Of a DNA stretch of 48,323 nt, positions 7,920 to 15,643 are shown one piece after another. Position numbers and translations under genes: made by a program. Every line of letters begins with the position of its first letter. Position 1 is the stretch's first letter. This stretch comes from a virus. Location: the IMG/VR virus record IMGVR_UViG_3300030388_001859, positions 1 to 48,323 of that record; one strand, given 5' to 3'. The notes beneath the pieces were generated by a model. The model searched no databases, was not told the DNA's origin, and saw only the letters and a program-made list of their open reading frames with translations.

Positions 7920-8686
7920 GAATCTGGTATAATGTTATTAGTTGGTTCATTTTTACTAAACCATTGATTAGGTCCAACTATTTTTCTATTTGGTTTATTA
8001 TTTAAATAAGCACCCCACCATGAAAATGAAGAGCTTGAAATTATATTATGTGTACATTTAGATTGTAGGTAAAGTTCTACATAATCCTTTTCATTTTCTA
8101 TAAAAATAAATTTATCTCCAATAAAGTTTTTCTTACACCATTCTATATCATCACTAAATATTAAATATTTATTTACATCACCAATAGCAGCTATGCCTTT
8201 ATTAAAATAATCCATTTCCCTAGCTACATGCAAATCATATTTTAAATAATCACCTCGCCTTACATGAATTGAACATGTTGTATTATTAAATAAGTTATCA
8301 TACCTTTTGAGTTTATCTTTTACAAAATCAGATGGCTGAAACAAATCTAAAATAAAATCTCTATTAGGAAAGTATTTTTCTGACTGAAAAAAACCATCAT
8401 ATAAAACATTATCCTTAACTACAAAACCTTCAAAGTGAAAAGGTACATCTATTTTATTATTAGGAGGATTATTTATTCTATTCCAATTAAATTTTTTAAA
8501 TATCTTTTGATACTCAAATGCATGCTGTAAATCAGGATTATGATGAATATTTCCATTTAAATGATTAAAGTTTTGCTCTACATTCCAATATCCAGTTTGA
8601 AAATTATTTGCCTTACCTTCATATTCAACAAAAGCAATCTGAAACATCATATTCCCAATGCCTCCTTTTAATCTACATGTTATCAT
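7904..8686 (-). CDS. GT11 alpha-1,2-fucosyltransferase-like protein
   Basis: 260 residues with the three GT11 landmarks: the start MITCRLKGGIGNMMFQIA, the GDP-fucose-binding HVRRGDYL at about 141-148, and the C-terminal SSSSFSWWGAYLN followed by KIVGPNQWF. These match bacterial alpha-1,2-fucosyltransferases such as WbsJ/FutC, which use GDP-fucose. It is the most confidently assigned fucosyltransferase of the cluster. The required GDP-fucose could come from the host, or from the cluster's Gmd plus a synthase outside the window. No regulatory site is evident; it sits 7 bases after a GT25 gene in the same reading direction. Confidence 0.88.
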   Translation of the reverse strand: MITCRLKGGIGNMMFQIAFVEYEGKANNFQTGYWNVEQNFNHLNGNIHHNPDLQHAFEYQKIFKKFNWNRINNPPNNKIDVPFHFEGFVVKDNVLYDGFFQSEKYFPNRDFILDLFQPSDFVKDKLKRYDNLFNNTTCSIHVRRGDYLKYDLHVAREMDYFNKGIAAIGDVNKYLIFSDDIEWCKKNFIGDKFIFIENEKDYVELYLQSKCTHNIISSSSFSWWGAYLNNKPNRKIVGPNQWFSKNEPTNNIIPDSWITI

Positions 8687-8693
8687 TATTCTT

Positions 8694-9383
8694 TTATTTT
8701 TTAATATTATCTTCTCTCATCATAATGGAATAATCTCTATTGCCATTTTGTACATTACTAAAACTTCTTCTTTGCCATGCCATTGGTGGATGAAATGCAT
8801 ATGAATTAATTAATGGCTGGACCCTTGAAGCTAAATATGTATCTACTGCCGTATAAAAGTTAGGTTCATTTTCTAAAATTGTATTAATAGCTAAATCATA
8901 ACAAGTATCTTTTATAGCATAACATGTTGTGGTTATTAATCTTTTACAACCTAATACATTTGCTGCTACTTTATCAGGAATATATTGACCACCTCTTGTT
9001 TCATGTATTCCTCCTAAATATAAAAGATCCCAATCATTAGGTACTTGTTTAACTTGTTGACTAAATATACTTTGTAAGTTATCAACAAAATCACAATCAT
9101 CTTCAATTATTAAAACATTTTTCCAATTATTAGCTTTTGCTAGTTTCCATACATTAATATGACTCGCCATACAACCAGCAGCACCTGGCCATGATTCTGG
9201 TTTAATATGATTCATTTTATCTTTACCAGGGGTATGGACCCAACCCATAGGATTGTTTGCTATCGCATCATATCTTTCTACTGCTATACCTGCCCTTTGG
9301 CATTGGTGAGATACTTCTTTCCACCTATCAGCTCTATGCTTTAAATTTATACATATAATTTTATCAAAATAACTATTAATCAT
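8694..9383 (-). CDS. Glycosyltransferase family 25, second copy
   Basis: 229 residues. FDKIICINLKHRADRWKEV opens the protein, AGCMASHINVWKLAKANNW marks the conserved helix, LIIEDDCDF provides the EDD metal-binding site and DWDLLYLGG follows. All are GT25 hallmarks and match the protein at 6367-7035 in order and spacing. Likely transfer of a hexose to a growing oligosaccharide from a UDP-sugar. The pair probably adds the same or similar sugar at different positions. One base separates it from the upstream 510-residue fusion protein gene. Confidence 0.85.
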   Translation of the reverse strand: MINSYFDKIICINLKHRADRWKEVSHQCQRAGIAVERYDAIANNPMGWVHTPGKDKMNHIKPESWPGAAGCMASHINVWKLAKANNWKNVLIIEDDCDFVDNLQSIFSQQVKQVPNDWDLLYLGGIHETRGGQYIPDKVAANVLGCKRLITTTCYAIKDTCYDLAINTILENEPNFYTAVDTYLASRVQPLINSYAFHPPMAWQRRSFSNVQNGNRDYSIMMREDNIKK

Positions 9384-9384
9384 A

Positions 9385-10917
9385 TTATTGGTTTAATGTA
9401 TTAACATCGTTTTTAAATCTCCTGCTTGCCTGGAAATGTTCTATTATAGGATCAGCTGTTGGATATATATGTTTCATACTATCAAATATAAAAGTATATT
9501 CTGGTGGAAGATTCTTTACTGCAAAGGTAGGATCTTCTCCTTTTATTGTATTAATCACAGTATCTAAATTCCACTGCTCCATCCTAGTTGATGCATTGCC
9601 TTCATTTATATTAATGTCTCTCCATAATCTACATAATCGTTGTGTCTTGTGATTATTCTCCATATAAATAGTACCACTTAAACATTCATTTTTTCTCCAT
9701 TTAAAATCTTGCCATCTTACTGCAATATCACAATTATAATTATTAAATAGAATAGGCATCTTGTGAAGTACTGCATCGCAGTCAACATATAATAATCTGT
9801 GGTTTGGATATTTAATAAGCATATCTAACATAAAGCTAGCTTTAAATCTAGTATTGGCTTGCCAATTACCTAAAGTATTTACACCTATTATATCTTTTTC
9901 TAATCCTAACCTATTTAAGGATTGAATTAAATTCTGAGCCTCTTGTTCATATGGAGTGTTAACTGTATAATAACCTACCACCATTAAATCTTTTGGTGCA
10001 TTAACTGGTATTTTACTATTAGGTATTACATTTATTGTTTTATTGTTAGCATGATCTTGGCTAATTATATCATAAAAAGATTCTGTTTTAATAAAAGGAG
10101 ATTCAGCTAAAGTACTTTGTGAAGATAAGTTTATAATTTCTTGAGATCCTTTATGAGATTCTAATGCAGAAAAAAGAATTCTTTTATAATTACCAACACT
10201 TTTTCTAAATTGTATTTTATCAAATTCTGTGTATGCTTGGTGGAAATGTGTATGTGCACCATCTGATAAATCAAATCCTAATAAGTATATTTTTTTATAA
10301 CCTAAGAGTAATGCTAATTGAATACCACAATGTCCACTATTGGATCCACTAGCAAAACCAACTACATCATTACTAAAACCTTCTATATTATTTGATTCTA
10401 TAATGCCATTACATTTATGGAGATCTTCATACTCAAGCCCTCTTGTATCTGTAATCATACCATCTTTTAATTCCATATAAGGATGAGTCATATTAGCTAC
10501 AAAATATACATGCTGTGTTTTTTGTCTAATCGATTCAATTGGTAATGTTCCTTTTGCAAAGTATGAATAATCTGTGGTTATAAAATATTTTGGGTTTTGG
10601 ATGTATTCAACAGTTTTATTAATTGCAATAGTATCAAAGCCTGATAATAAATTAAAATCAAATCCACTCAACGAAGGACCTCCACCTACAACAAAACATA
10701 TGTCATTAGTTATTGCTGGTAACTGATGAGCTTGTAAAAAAGAAATTGGAACTGGTAATGGAACTAATAAAGGATCCCTCCTAATTCTTTGTGAATGATT
10801 TGTAACTTTACTATGAGTCCCATCAGCTCTAACAGTTACTCTAGGAAATTGTTTCTTTTGATCACCATAAGATTGTGGTTCATGAACAATTCTTTTTATA
10901 CTTCTTCTACTTATCAT
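9385..10917 (-). CDS. DUF115/MptE-like domain fused to a GT-A-type glycosyltransferase
   Basis: A 510-residue two-domain protein. Residues about 70-280 are a DUF115/6-hydroxymethylpterin pyrophosphokinase-like domain (CFVVGGGPSLSGFDFNLL, TIAINKT, later IYLLGFDLS). This domain occurs in flagellin-modifying Maf proteins and in sugar-transfer clusters. Residues about 305-510 look like a nucleotide-sugar transferase: LMVVGYYTVNTPYEQEA, then RLLYVDCDAVLH with a DxD-like DCD at about 395, then SGTIYMENN. The basic N-terminus (RRSIKRIVHEPQ) closely matches that of the separate DUF115 protein encoded on the other strand at 47021. It probably initiates or transfers a nonulosonic or hexose residue; the combination is unusual and the substrate unknown. 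Confidence 0.65.
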   Translation of the reverse strand: MISRRSIKRIVHEPQSYGDQKKQFPRVTVRADGTHSKVTNHSQRIRRDPLLVPLPVPISFLQAHQLPAITNDICFVVGGGPSLSGFDFNLLSGFDTIAINKTVEYIQNPKYFITTDYSYFAKGTLPIESIRQKTQHVYFVANMTHPYMELKDGMITDTRGLEYEDLHKCNGIIESNNIEGFSNDVVGFASGSNSGHCGIQLALLLGYKKIYLLGFDLSDGAHTHFHQAYTEFDKIQFRKSVGNYKRILFSALESHKGSQEIINLSSQSTLAESPFIKTESFYDIISQDHANNKTINVIPNSKIPVNAPKDLMVVGYYTVNTPYEQEAQNLIQSLNRLGLEKDIIGVNTLGNWQANTRFKASFMLDMLIKYPNHRLLYVDCDAVLHKMPILFNNYNCDIAVRWQDFKWRKNECLSGTIYMENNHKTQRLCRLWRDININEGNASTRMEQWNLDTVINTIKGEDPTFAVKNLPPEYTFIFDSMKHIYPTADPIIEHFQASRRFKNDVNTLNQ

Positions 10918-10918
10918 T

Positions 10919-11512
10919 TTAAAATGTTATTTTATTATTATACAACGTAGAATATAAACTTGTCTTTTCAGGATTACGATATCGTTTAAAAAATAAATTC
11001 TCCTTAGGTCCATCATGATCAGTAACATGTAAATGCCCTAATGGATTTCTACTTTTTGTTGAGCTTTGGAAAAAGTCAAAACCTATTAAATCTAATTGTA
11101 AAAAATCACATTGAGTATTAAAGAAATTAAAAGTACTAATTCCAGTAGAAGGTTTAGTAGAACCTAAATTAGATTTAAGAGTATGGTATATTGATGGATC
11201 TATATTATAGGAATTAAAATAAGATAATTTATCACTCCATATAATTGGACTTAAAATGTAATCTACTTTATTATCTTTAACAATATTACCTACTCTATCT
11301 GCAGACTTAATACCCATAGAAAGTATATTTGTTTTACTTCCTATAGAATCTTTATAATCTTGTGTTTGTAAATAACCGCTATTAATTCTTACTACAATAT
11401 CATAAGCATCTATTAATTCTCCATGATTACTTTGGAGTAAACCAGATGAATTACCTACTATAATAATTTTCTTTCCTTTGCAATATTGTTTTATGCTTTC
11501 TAAGGATACCAT
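10919..11512 (-). CDS. GT29 (sialyltransferase)-like protein
   Basis: 197 residues. The opening KKIIIVGNSSGLLQSNHGEL continues into DAYDIVVRINSG, recalling the L sialylmotif of GT29 (hydrophobic strand, VGNSG, then D-x-(Y/H)-D-x-(V/I)-x-R-x-N). GSTKPSTGISTFNF fits the S motif, and HVTDHDGPKENLFFKR the H-x4-E VS motif. GT29 enzymes use CMP-sialic acid or related CMP-sugars. In phages and marine bacteria such proteins are usually only annotated as glycosyltransferases. No CMP-sialic acid synthetase is visible here, so the donor may be host-made or different. This is the first gene of the glycan cluster and follows a terminator and promoter-like motif. Confidence 0.65.
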   Translation of the reverse strand: MVSLESIKQYCKGKKIIIVGNSSGLLQSNHGELIDAYDIVVRINSGYLQTQDYKDSIGSKTNILSMGIKSADRVGNIVKDNKVDYILSPIIWSDKLSYFNSYNIDPSIYHTLKSNLGSTKPSTGISTFNFFNTQCDFLQLDLIGFDFFQSSTKSRNPLGHLHVTDHDGPKENLFFKRYRNPEKTSLYSTLYNNKITF

Positions 11513-11521
11513 TTTAATACG

Positions 11522-11535
11522 ATTTGTATTATATA
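11522..11535 (-). promoter_or_regulatory. Promoter-like motif at head of the glycan cluster
   Basis: TATATAATACAAAT with the TATATAA core 16 bases before the ATG of the first glycan gene, the same spacing as before the tail-tube gene. It sits just downstream of the terminator at 11543-11570, so the cluster looks like an insulated transcription unit. Confidence 0.5.
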
Positions 11536-11542
11536 TTAAACT

Positions 11543-11570
11543 AAAAAAGACCCCATAAATGGGGCCTTTT
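11543..11570 (-). terminator. Rho-independent terminator between the 88-residue gene and the glycan cluster
   Basis: Hairpin with a CCCCA/TGGGG stem and a four-base TAAA loop. It is flanked by A and T runs that extend the stem and give a T-rich tail on the minus strand (TCTTTTTT). It is placed 20 bases after the stop of the gene at 11590 and just before the cluster promoter motif. Confidence 0.85.
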
Positions 11571-11589
11571 AATTACTTGTGTAAATTAA

Positions 11590-11856
11590 TTACTCTCCAA
11601 CTTTAGTCATTACTGGTTCTGCTGGTGTATCTCCATTTACAATAGGATCAGACTCAGTTCCTTCTTCTCCTTCTGGAGTTGGTGGAACGAATATTTTAAT
11701 AGCTTTTGAAATAATCTCAGCATCTTCTAATGTATACGCGCCTTTTCCTTGTGCTATCCTAACAGCTTGAATTAAAACATTTAATGCTTGCTGACCAGTA
11801 AAATCACCTGTTGGGTTTACTTCTTCTGGGTTTTGGTTTTCTTGATTGTTATCCAT
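11590..11856 (-). CDS. Small acidic protein of unknown function
   Basis: 88 residues with a hydrophilic N-terminus (MDNNQENQNPEEVNPTG), a short helical core (QQALNVLIQAVRIAQGKGAY then TLEDAEIISKAIKIF) and an acidic Pro-rich tail ending KVGE. No catalytic motif is visible. The helical core resembles oligomerisation segments seen in small phage head or accessory proteins, but no family is recognised. It is monocistronic by layout: the recurrent promoter-like motif lies 37 bases upstream and a strong terminator follows, which suggests a well-expressed gene. It is a real gene by composition and by its regulatory surroundings. Confidence 0.7.
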   Translation of the reverse strand: MDNNQENQNPEEVNPTGDFTGQQALNVLIQAVRIAQGKGAYTLEDAEIISKAIKIFVPPTPEGEEGTESDPIVNGDTPAEPVMTKVGE

Positions 11857-11886
11857 GTTAACGTGTTTTGATTTTATTTTAAAATA

Positions 11887-11900
11887 TTTATTATTATATA
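11887..11900 (-). promoter_or_regulatory. Promoter-like motif TATATAATAATAAA
   Basis: Perfect copy of the recurrent motif, 37 bases upstream of the 88-residue gene, a longer leader than usual. The transcript would end at the 11543-11570 terminator. Confidence 0.5.
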
Positions 11901-11919
11901 TCGTAATTTCTATTTAGTT

Positions 11920-12318
11920 TCACTTTACATCTATAAAACTTTCAGTATCTTCTTTAATAGGTAATGTTAATGTTAACACACCATTTTCAACCTTTGCTTT
12001 AATCTTTTTTGTATTAACATCCTTTGGTAAAGTAAAGAGTTTATCAAATGAACCTAACCATATATTATCTTCGTTAGTAGAAATAATGCTTAATTCACCT
12101 TTTACCATTTTAACCTTTAGGTCTTCTTTAGTAAATCCTGGAACTGCCATTTCTAATGTCCAATCTTTTTCGTTTTTAATACAATGATATCCTTTAGATG
12201 GTTTAGTAAAGAAATTTTCAAAATCATCCCAAAAAGGATCTTTTAATAAATTATCAATATTATCATTAATTCTTCTTGCTTGTGCAACGGGTTTAAATCC
12301 GTTTAAAAATGTGTACAT
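11920..12318 (-). CDS. Small heat-shock protein, Hsp20/alpha-crystallin family
   Basis: 132 residues with an alpha-crystallin domain over about 45-130: WTLEMAVPGFTKEDLKVKM, GELSII, and the hallmark KVENGVLTLTLP. Cellular Hsp20s are about 140-160 residues, so this is near full length with a short tail lacking a clear IxI motif. These ATP-independent chaperones hold unfolding proteins. Hsp20 genes are recurrent in T4-like phages of marine bacteria, where they are suspected to help virion folding. With GroES-like and cyclophilin genes elsewhere in the window, it forms part of a proteostasis set. The gene stands alone between short gaps, both on the same strand. Confidence 0.9.
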   Translation of the reverse strand: MYTFLNGFKPVAQARRINDNIDNLLKDPFWDDFENFFTKPSKGYHCIKNEKDWTLEMAVPGFTKEDLKVKMVKGELSIISTNEDNIWLGSFDKLFTLPKDVNTKKIKAKVENGVLTLTLPIKEDTESFIDVK

Positions 12319-12434
12319 ATTATTTAGTTTTTTATTAAAATAAAGATTCGTTTCCTTATTTAATATATTATACTGAAAAAACCGTGCAACAATGAGATTT
12401 CTGACATATTGTCTACTTTTTTACTTTTGCTATG

Positions 12435-12818
12435 TCAAGATGACCTTTTTTTACCACCATGATATTCATAACCATGACCTTCTGTTATTAATGTTTGATT
12501 AACATCCCACTGAACACCATCAGCATCCATAACATAAATCTGACCTAATATTCTACCATATTTACCTACACCCTCAGACTTAATTCTAAACATTCCTGGT
12601 TTACTACTGACTTCATTTAATAAGACCTTTAATCTCTCTTTAGCAGCTAGTCCTTTTTTCTTTTCATCTAAATCTCTAGTTCTGCTTTCCCATGTATCTA
12701 TACCAGAAAACCTAATTCTTTTAAAAATCCAAATGTCAAAACCAACATCTATCATTGCATCAATAGTGTCACCATCTATAACCCTATCAAGTTTTCCTCT
12801 GTAAATATATTTGTTCAT
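12435..12818 (-). CDS. Thermonuclease-like (SNase domain) nuclease
   Basis: 127 residues forming one staphylococcal-nuclease OB-fold domain. KLDRVIDGDTIDAMIDVGF is the first strand pair with the DGDT calcium site. RIRFSGIDTWESR carries the catalytic Arg and Glu region, GLAAKERLKVLL is the helix, and GRILGQIYV is the end of the barrel. SNase enzymes cut DNA and RNA nonspecifically with calcium. There is no signal peptide, so it would act inside the host cell, for example in host DNA breakdown, although it could be packaged. The 116 bases between it and the Hsp20 gene hold no gene or clear hairpin. Confidence 0.88.
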   Translation of the reverse strand: MNKYIYRGKLDRVIDGDTIDAMIDVGFDIWIFKRIRFSGIDTWESRTRDLDEKKKGLAAKERLKVLLNEVSSKPGMFRIKSEGVGKYGRILGQIYVMDADGVQWDVNQTLITEGHGYEYHGGKKRSS

Positions 12819-12835
12819 GTTTTCTTTTATTTTTA

Positions 12836-13300
12836 TTAGCTAAAGTCTATGTATTCAACCTTAACTTCTTTACCTTCTTCAATAGCCTTAGCTATTTGTG
12901 GATATACTCTTTTATAAGCTGTTGTAGATGATCCAATAAATCCTTCCTTAGTTATATTTTGTTGAGAAGTATCTCCTAACAGAAGACAACCTGATGTATG
13001 TTCATCAGTGTTACCAGTATGCCAAAGAATATATTTAAATCCAGGTACATCTTGTACATGAATCATTCCTTTATGCATTGACCCATATCTTTTATCGTAT
13101 TTTGAATTAAATCCTCCTTCGGTTCTTAACTTTAAAGTATACGTTCCTTTTGGTATTCTGGTTTCATGCATTACTTTTACTTCCCTATACTCATCCTCAA
13201 GGGTAAAACATAAAAACTTTCTACAATTATCTGTTACATCAAATAACATACCTAATGTAGAATCACTATGTGAGCTAAATCTTAATACTTCTAATTTCAT
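12836..13300 (-). CDS. DUF5675-like protein
   Basis: 154 residues fitting the DUF5675 pattern. It opens KLEVLRFSSHSDSTLGMLF, then FLCFTLEDEYREVKV, a G-T-Y strand (RIPKGTYTLKLR) and the conserved block FKYILWHTGNTDEHTSGCLLLG. The His and Cys in the last block recall the active-site layout of L,D-transpeptidase/YkuD folds, so a cell-wall role has been thought possible, but this is inference and no function is established for the family. Such proteins are common near phage lysis or structural genes. It lies directly between a thioredoxin and an SNase gene, all on the same strand with gaps under 20 bases. Confidence 0.75.
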   Translation of the reverse strand: MKLEVLRFSSHSDSTLGMLFDVTDNCRKFLCFTLEDEYREVKVMHETRIPKGTYTLKLRTEGGFNSKYDKRYGSMHKGMIHVQDVPGFKYILWHTGNTDEHTSGCLLLGDTSQQNITKEGFIGSSTTAYKRVYPQIAKAIEEGKEVKVEYIDFS

Positions 13301-13309
13301 TTTAATTTT

Positions 13310-13576
13310 TTATTTTACTAATTCTAATAGTTGAGCTAAAGTTTGTGTACCTAATTTTCTCTCTATTTGCTCGCCATCCTTTAAAACAATAAAGCATGGG
13401 ATACTACGTACCCCATACTTTTGTGCTATATCAGATTCAGAATCAACATTTACCTTTTGAACAGTAACAGAAGACTTTTCTTTAAATTCTTCTACTATTG
13501 ATTTCATTGCTTTACAAGGACCACACCAATCAGCTGAAAATTGAATAAGTACTGTTCCTTTTTTTTGAATCTCCAT
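13310..13576 (-). CDS. Thioredoxin-like protein
   Basis: 88 residues, a short thioredoxin fold (bacterial Trx is about 105-110). The redox motif WCGPCK is at about 17-22 (FSADWCGPCKAMKSIVEEF). The cis-proline region RSIPCFIVLKDGEQIERK and the C-terminal helix follow. It lacks the first strand and helix of classical Trx. It should act in the cytosol as a dithiol donor, for example for ribonucleotide reductase or for phage proteins. Many T4-like phages carry thioredoxin or glutaredoxin (NrdC). It ends 10 bases before the DUF5675 gene and follows PhoH by 13 bases, so the row is probably one operon. Confidence 0.92.
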   Translation of the reverse strand: MEIQKKGTVLIQFSADWCGPCKAMKSIVEEFKEKSSVTVQKVNVDSESDIAQKYGVRSIPCFIVLKDGEQIERKLGTQTLAQLLELVK

Positions 13577-13589
13577 AATTTTAATTTAG

Positions 13590-14300
13590 TTATTTATTCT
13601 TAGATTTTGTTCTTTTATAATTTTCTTCTTCATAGACTTCAATTAAATCATCTACAATTGGATCTCTGTGATTATGTAATAATGTAAGAGAAGATAGATT
13701 TTTTATTTTAGATGATTGGTTGTACAAAAATCTAAAACCTGATTCGCTCTTACCTTTTAAATCAACTTGACCATCATCACCACATATAATCATCTTAGAT
13801 CTTAAACCAACCCTGGTTACAATCATTTCCATTTGATCATTAGTTACGTTTTGAGCCTCGTCAACTATAACACAACTATCAACAAAGGTTCGGCCTCTCA
13901 TAAATGAAACTGGTACAATTTCTATTTGTCCACTTTCTATATAAGGTTGTACTCTATCTTTTCCATATAAACTATACATGTTTTGATAAATTGGTTGTAC
14001 CCATGGATCCATCTTGGCATGTAAATCACCAGGTAAAAATCCAATTTCTTCTTTTGAAACTGTTGGTCTTGTTATAATTATCTTTTCATAATTTCTTCTA
14101 AATAATCCATCTAAAGCAACTTGGCATGCTAATAGTGTTTTTCCAGATCCAGCCTTACCTGCTAATAATGTAATTGTGTTTGTTAATATTACATCCTTTG
14201 CTAGTTTCTGTTCTTCATTTAGTTTTAATTTAAATGTTATTGGATTTTTAGGTTTTCTCTTTTCACGGAAAACTTCATCATCGTAAGTATGTGCAGGCAT
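13590..14300 (-). CDS. phoH: PhoH-like P-loop ATPase
   Basis: 236 residues of the PhoH family, related to superfamily 1 helicases. Walker A is GKAGSGKTLLA at about 48-58, Walker B with DEAQ is SCVIVDEAQNV at about 140-150, motif III is IICGDDGQVDL and a sensor-type NHR lies near the C-terminus. KIIITRPTV and GFLPGD are also typical. PhoH-like genes are frequent in marine phages; the molecular role, possibly RNA or phosphate-stress related, is not settled. It is the first gene of a same-strand row with thioredoxin, DUF5675 and SNase. No recurrent promoter motif lies immediately upstream. Confidence 0.93.
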   Translation of the reverse strand: MPAHTYDDEVFREKRKPKNPITFKLKLNEEQKLAKDVILTNTITLLAGKAGSGKTLLACQVALDGLFRRNYEKIIITRPTVSKEEIGFLPGDLHAKMDPWVQPIYQNMYSLYGKDRVQPYIESGQIEIVPVSFMRGRTFVDSCVIVDEAQNVTNDQMEMIVTRVGLRSKMIICGDDGQVDLKGKSESGFRFLYNQSSKIKNLSSLTLLHNHRDPIVDDLIEVYEEENYKRTKSKNK

Positions 14301-14352
14301 ATTCTTATTTTATTTTTAACCTTTCAACAGGTTATGCTAAAAGATTATGATT

Positions 14353-15108
14353 TTATCCCCTTACAAAAGGTCTTGAAGTCAATGCTGGCTTCACTACTTT
14401 ATTAGAAGGTGATACATTGCTTGTTGGTATCACTATAGGATCTCCAACGGGGGTAATATGCGCTGCTTGAATTGGCTCTTCTACAATATCGGCAACTGCA
14501 TTATCAGTATTAACTGTCTCAGGTGCGATTTGTACTTCTCCAATTGTTGCAGGAAAGTGTTTTTCTGAATTTTTTAGAATATCAATATCTGCTGACGGTT
14601 CAGTTATGGTTTCTTTAATTAAAACTTCATCACTAACATATGCAGTTGGTTGATTAGCATCAGTATCTTCAGGTCTAATATAATCAACTAATGATTTAAT
14701 AAATCCTAATGCAATCAGAGGTAGTATAGCACCACTCACTATTGCTAAAATTCTTTTTTGGTATATTGGTTCTGCCTCTTCTAATCCAAATAATTCAATC
14801 CATCCCATATAGTTTTCTAAATTAATAAAAGCATGAAATGAATTTGCCATCATTTGAAATGAAGTTAATAATAAAAATAAACCCCAAACCATTGTTTTGT
14901 TTGTTTTATCTAAAATAATAATAGCAGCAAGAGAAGCGGCTGCTCCTATTTCAAATCCGATTGCTAATGACCATGACATTAAACCATCATGGCTTAAGTC
15001 AAAAAATGCAACGGAGTTTATCATTGATATTGTAGCTACTAAGAAGTAAAGGCTACAGAATATACTGATAATTGAAATGTGTAATAATCTTTCTTTTAAT
15101 GTATTCAT
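14353..15108 (-). CDS. Four-helix integral membrane protein, unknown
   Basis: 251 residues. Four hydrophobic segments are at about 9-34, 44-66, 72-94 and 120-143, followed by a hydrophilic 100-residue tail rich in Val, Pro, Thr and Glu ending TSRPFVRG. There is no cleavable signal, and the N-terminus is short and charged. The second segment has the small-residue pattern SLAIGFEIGAAASLAAII, suited to helix packing. No known family is recognised. The layout (bundle of four helices plus a long soluble tail) could suit inner-membrane superinfection exclusion or a lysis regulator, but nothing specific supports either. The 52-base gap downstream has a weak hairpin only. Confidence 0.75.
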   Translation of the reverse strand: MNTLKERLLHISIISIFCSLYFLVATISMINSVAFFDLSHDGLMSWSLAIGFEIGAAASLAAIIILDKTNKTMVWGLFLLLTSFQMMANSFHAFINLENYMGWIELFGLEEAEPIYQKRILAIVSGAILPLIALGFIKSLVDYIRPEDTDANQPTAYVSDEVLIKETITEPSADIDILKNSEKHFPATIGEVQIAPETVNTDNAVADIVEEPIQAAHITPVGDPIVIPTSNVSPSNKVVKPALTSRPFVRG

Positions 15109-15122
15109 AATGTTAAAGCTTT

Positions 15123-15641
15123 TTAAGAACAGCCATCAGCACAACCATTTGTGTGAATTCGTGATGGTGTTATTCTAGCAACCTGTAAACAAGGTATACC
15201 AGATGTTTCCGATGTACCAGCGGTTGTTAATTCGGTTAATAAAATTTCGGCAAATATACCACTTGGGCTTGTTTTGGTACAGGCAGGATCTAAACATAAT
15301 CTAACCAGACCTTTATTAACAATTTTTTGTGCTGAGTTTGTATATTGTAAGATGGTCATTAATAATCCTTTACACCCAGTAGGAATAGCTGGCCACCAAA
15401 AATTAGCTACTGTACAATCAAATTCATTATACAACATAATTTGAATTTCAGTATAAGTAGTTAAGTCGAGAGGTAATCCTGCTTTATCAAAAAACTGTAT
15501 ATCAATACAGCCATTAGTTCCTTGCATTATTACAAGAACACAATCAACTTGAGCGATAATTCTACCACATAAAGTTAATGCACATTTTGGATCTCCGTTT
15601 GCTGGTGTTGGTACTCCAGGTATTATAGGTGTATTAGCCAC
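15123..15641 (-). CDS. Cysteine-rich probable virion-associated protein
   Basis: 172 residues with about eleven cysteines, unusual for a cytosolic phage protein. The start is GTG, because the only nearby ATG is out of frame. The core, VLVIMQGTNGCIDIQFFDKA followed by DLTTYTEIQIML, looks like a beta-sandwich fold similar to the immunoglobulin-like domains of baseplate or fibre proteins (GxxIDLTxxTxIxI). Cys pairs near both ends (NGCADGCS) could bind metal or form disulphides in the released virion. The big structural protein at 41124 also has a Cys-rich N-terminus. Assignment as structural is an inference. It is followed directly by the membrane-protein gene and preceded by two small genes. 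Confidence 0.55.
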   Translation of the reverse strand: MANTPIIPGVPTPANGDPKCALTLCGRIIAQVDCVLVIMQGTNGCIDIQFFDKAGLPLDLTTYTEIQIMLYNEFDCTVANFWWPAIPTGCKGLLMTILQYTNSAQKIVNKGLVRLCLDPACTKTSPSGIFAEILLTELTTAGTSETSGIPCLQVARITPSRIHTNGCADGCS

Positions 15642-15643
15642 AT

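Noticed and set aside
14301-14352. Weak AACCT/AGGTT hairpin between membrane protein and PhoH genes
   Set aside because: Short stem with no T-run; expected by chance in AT-rich sequence.
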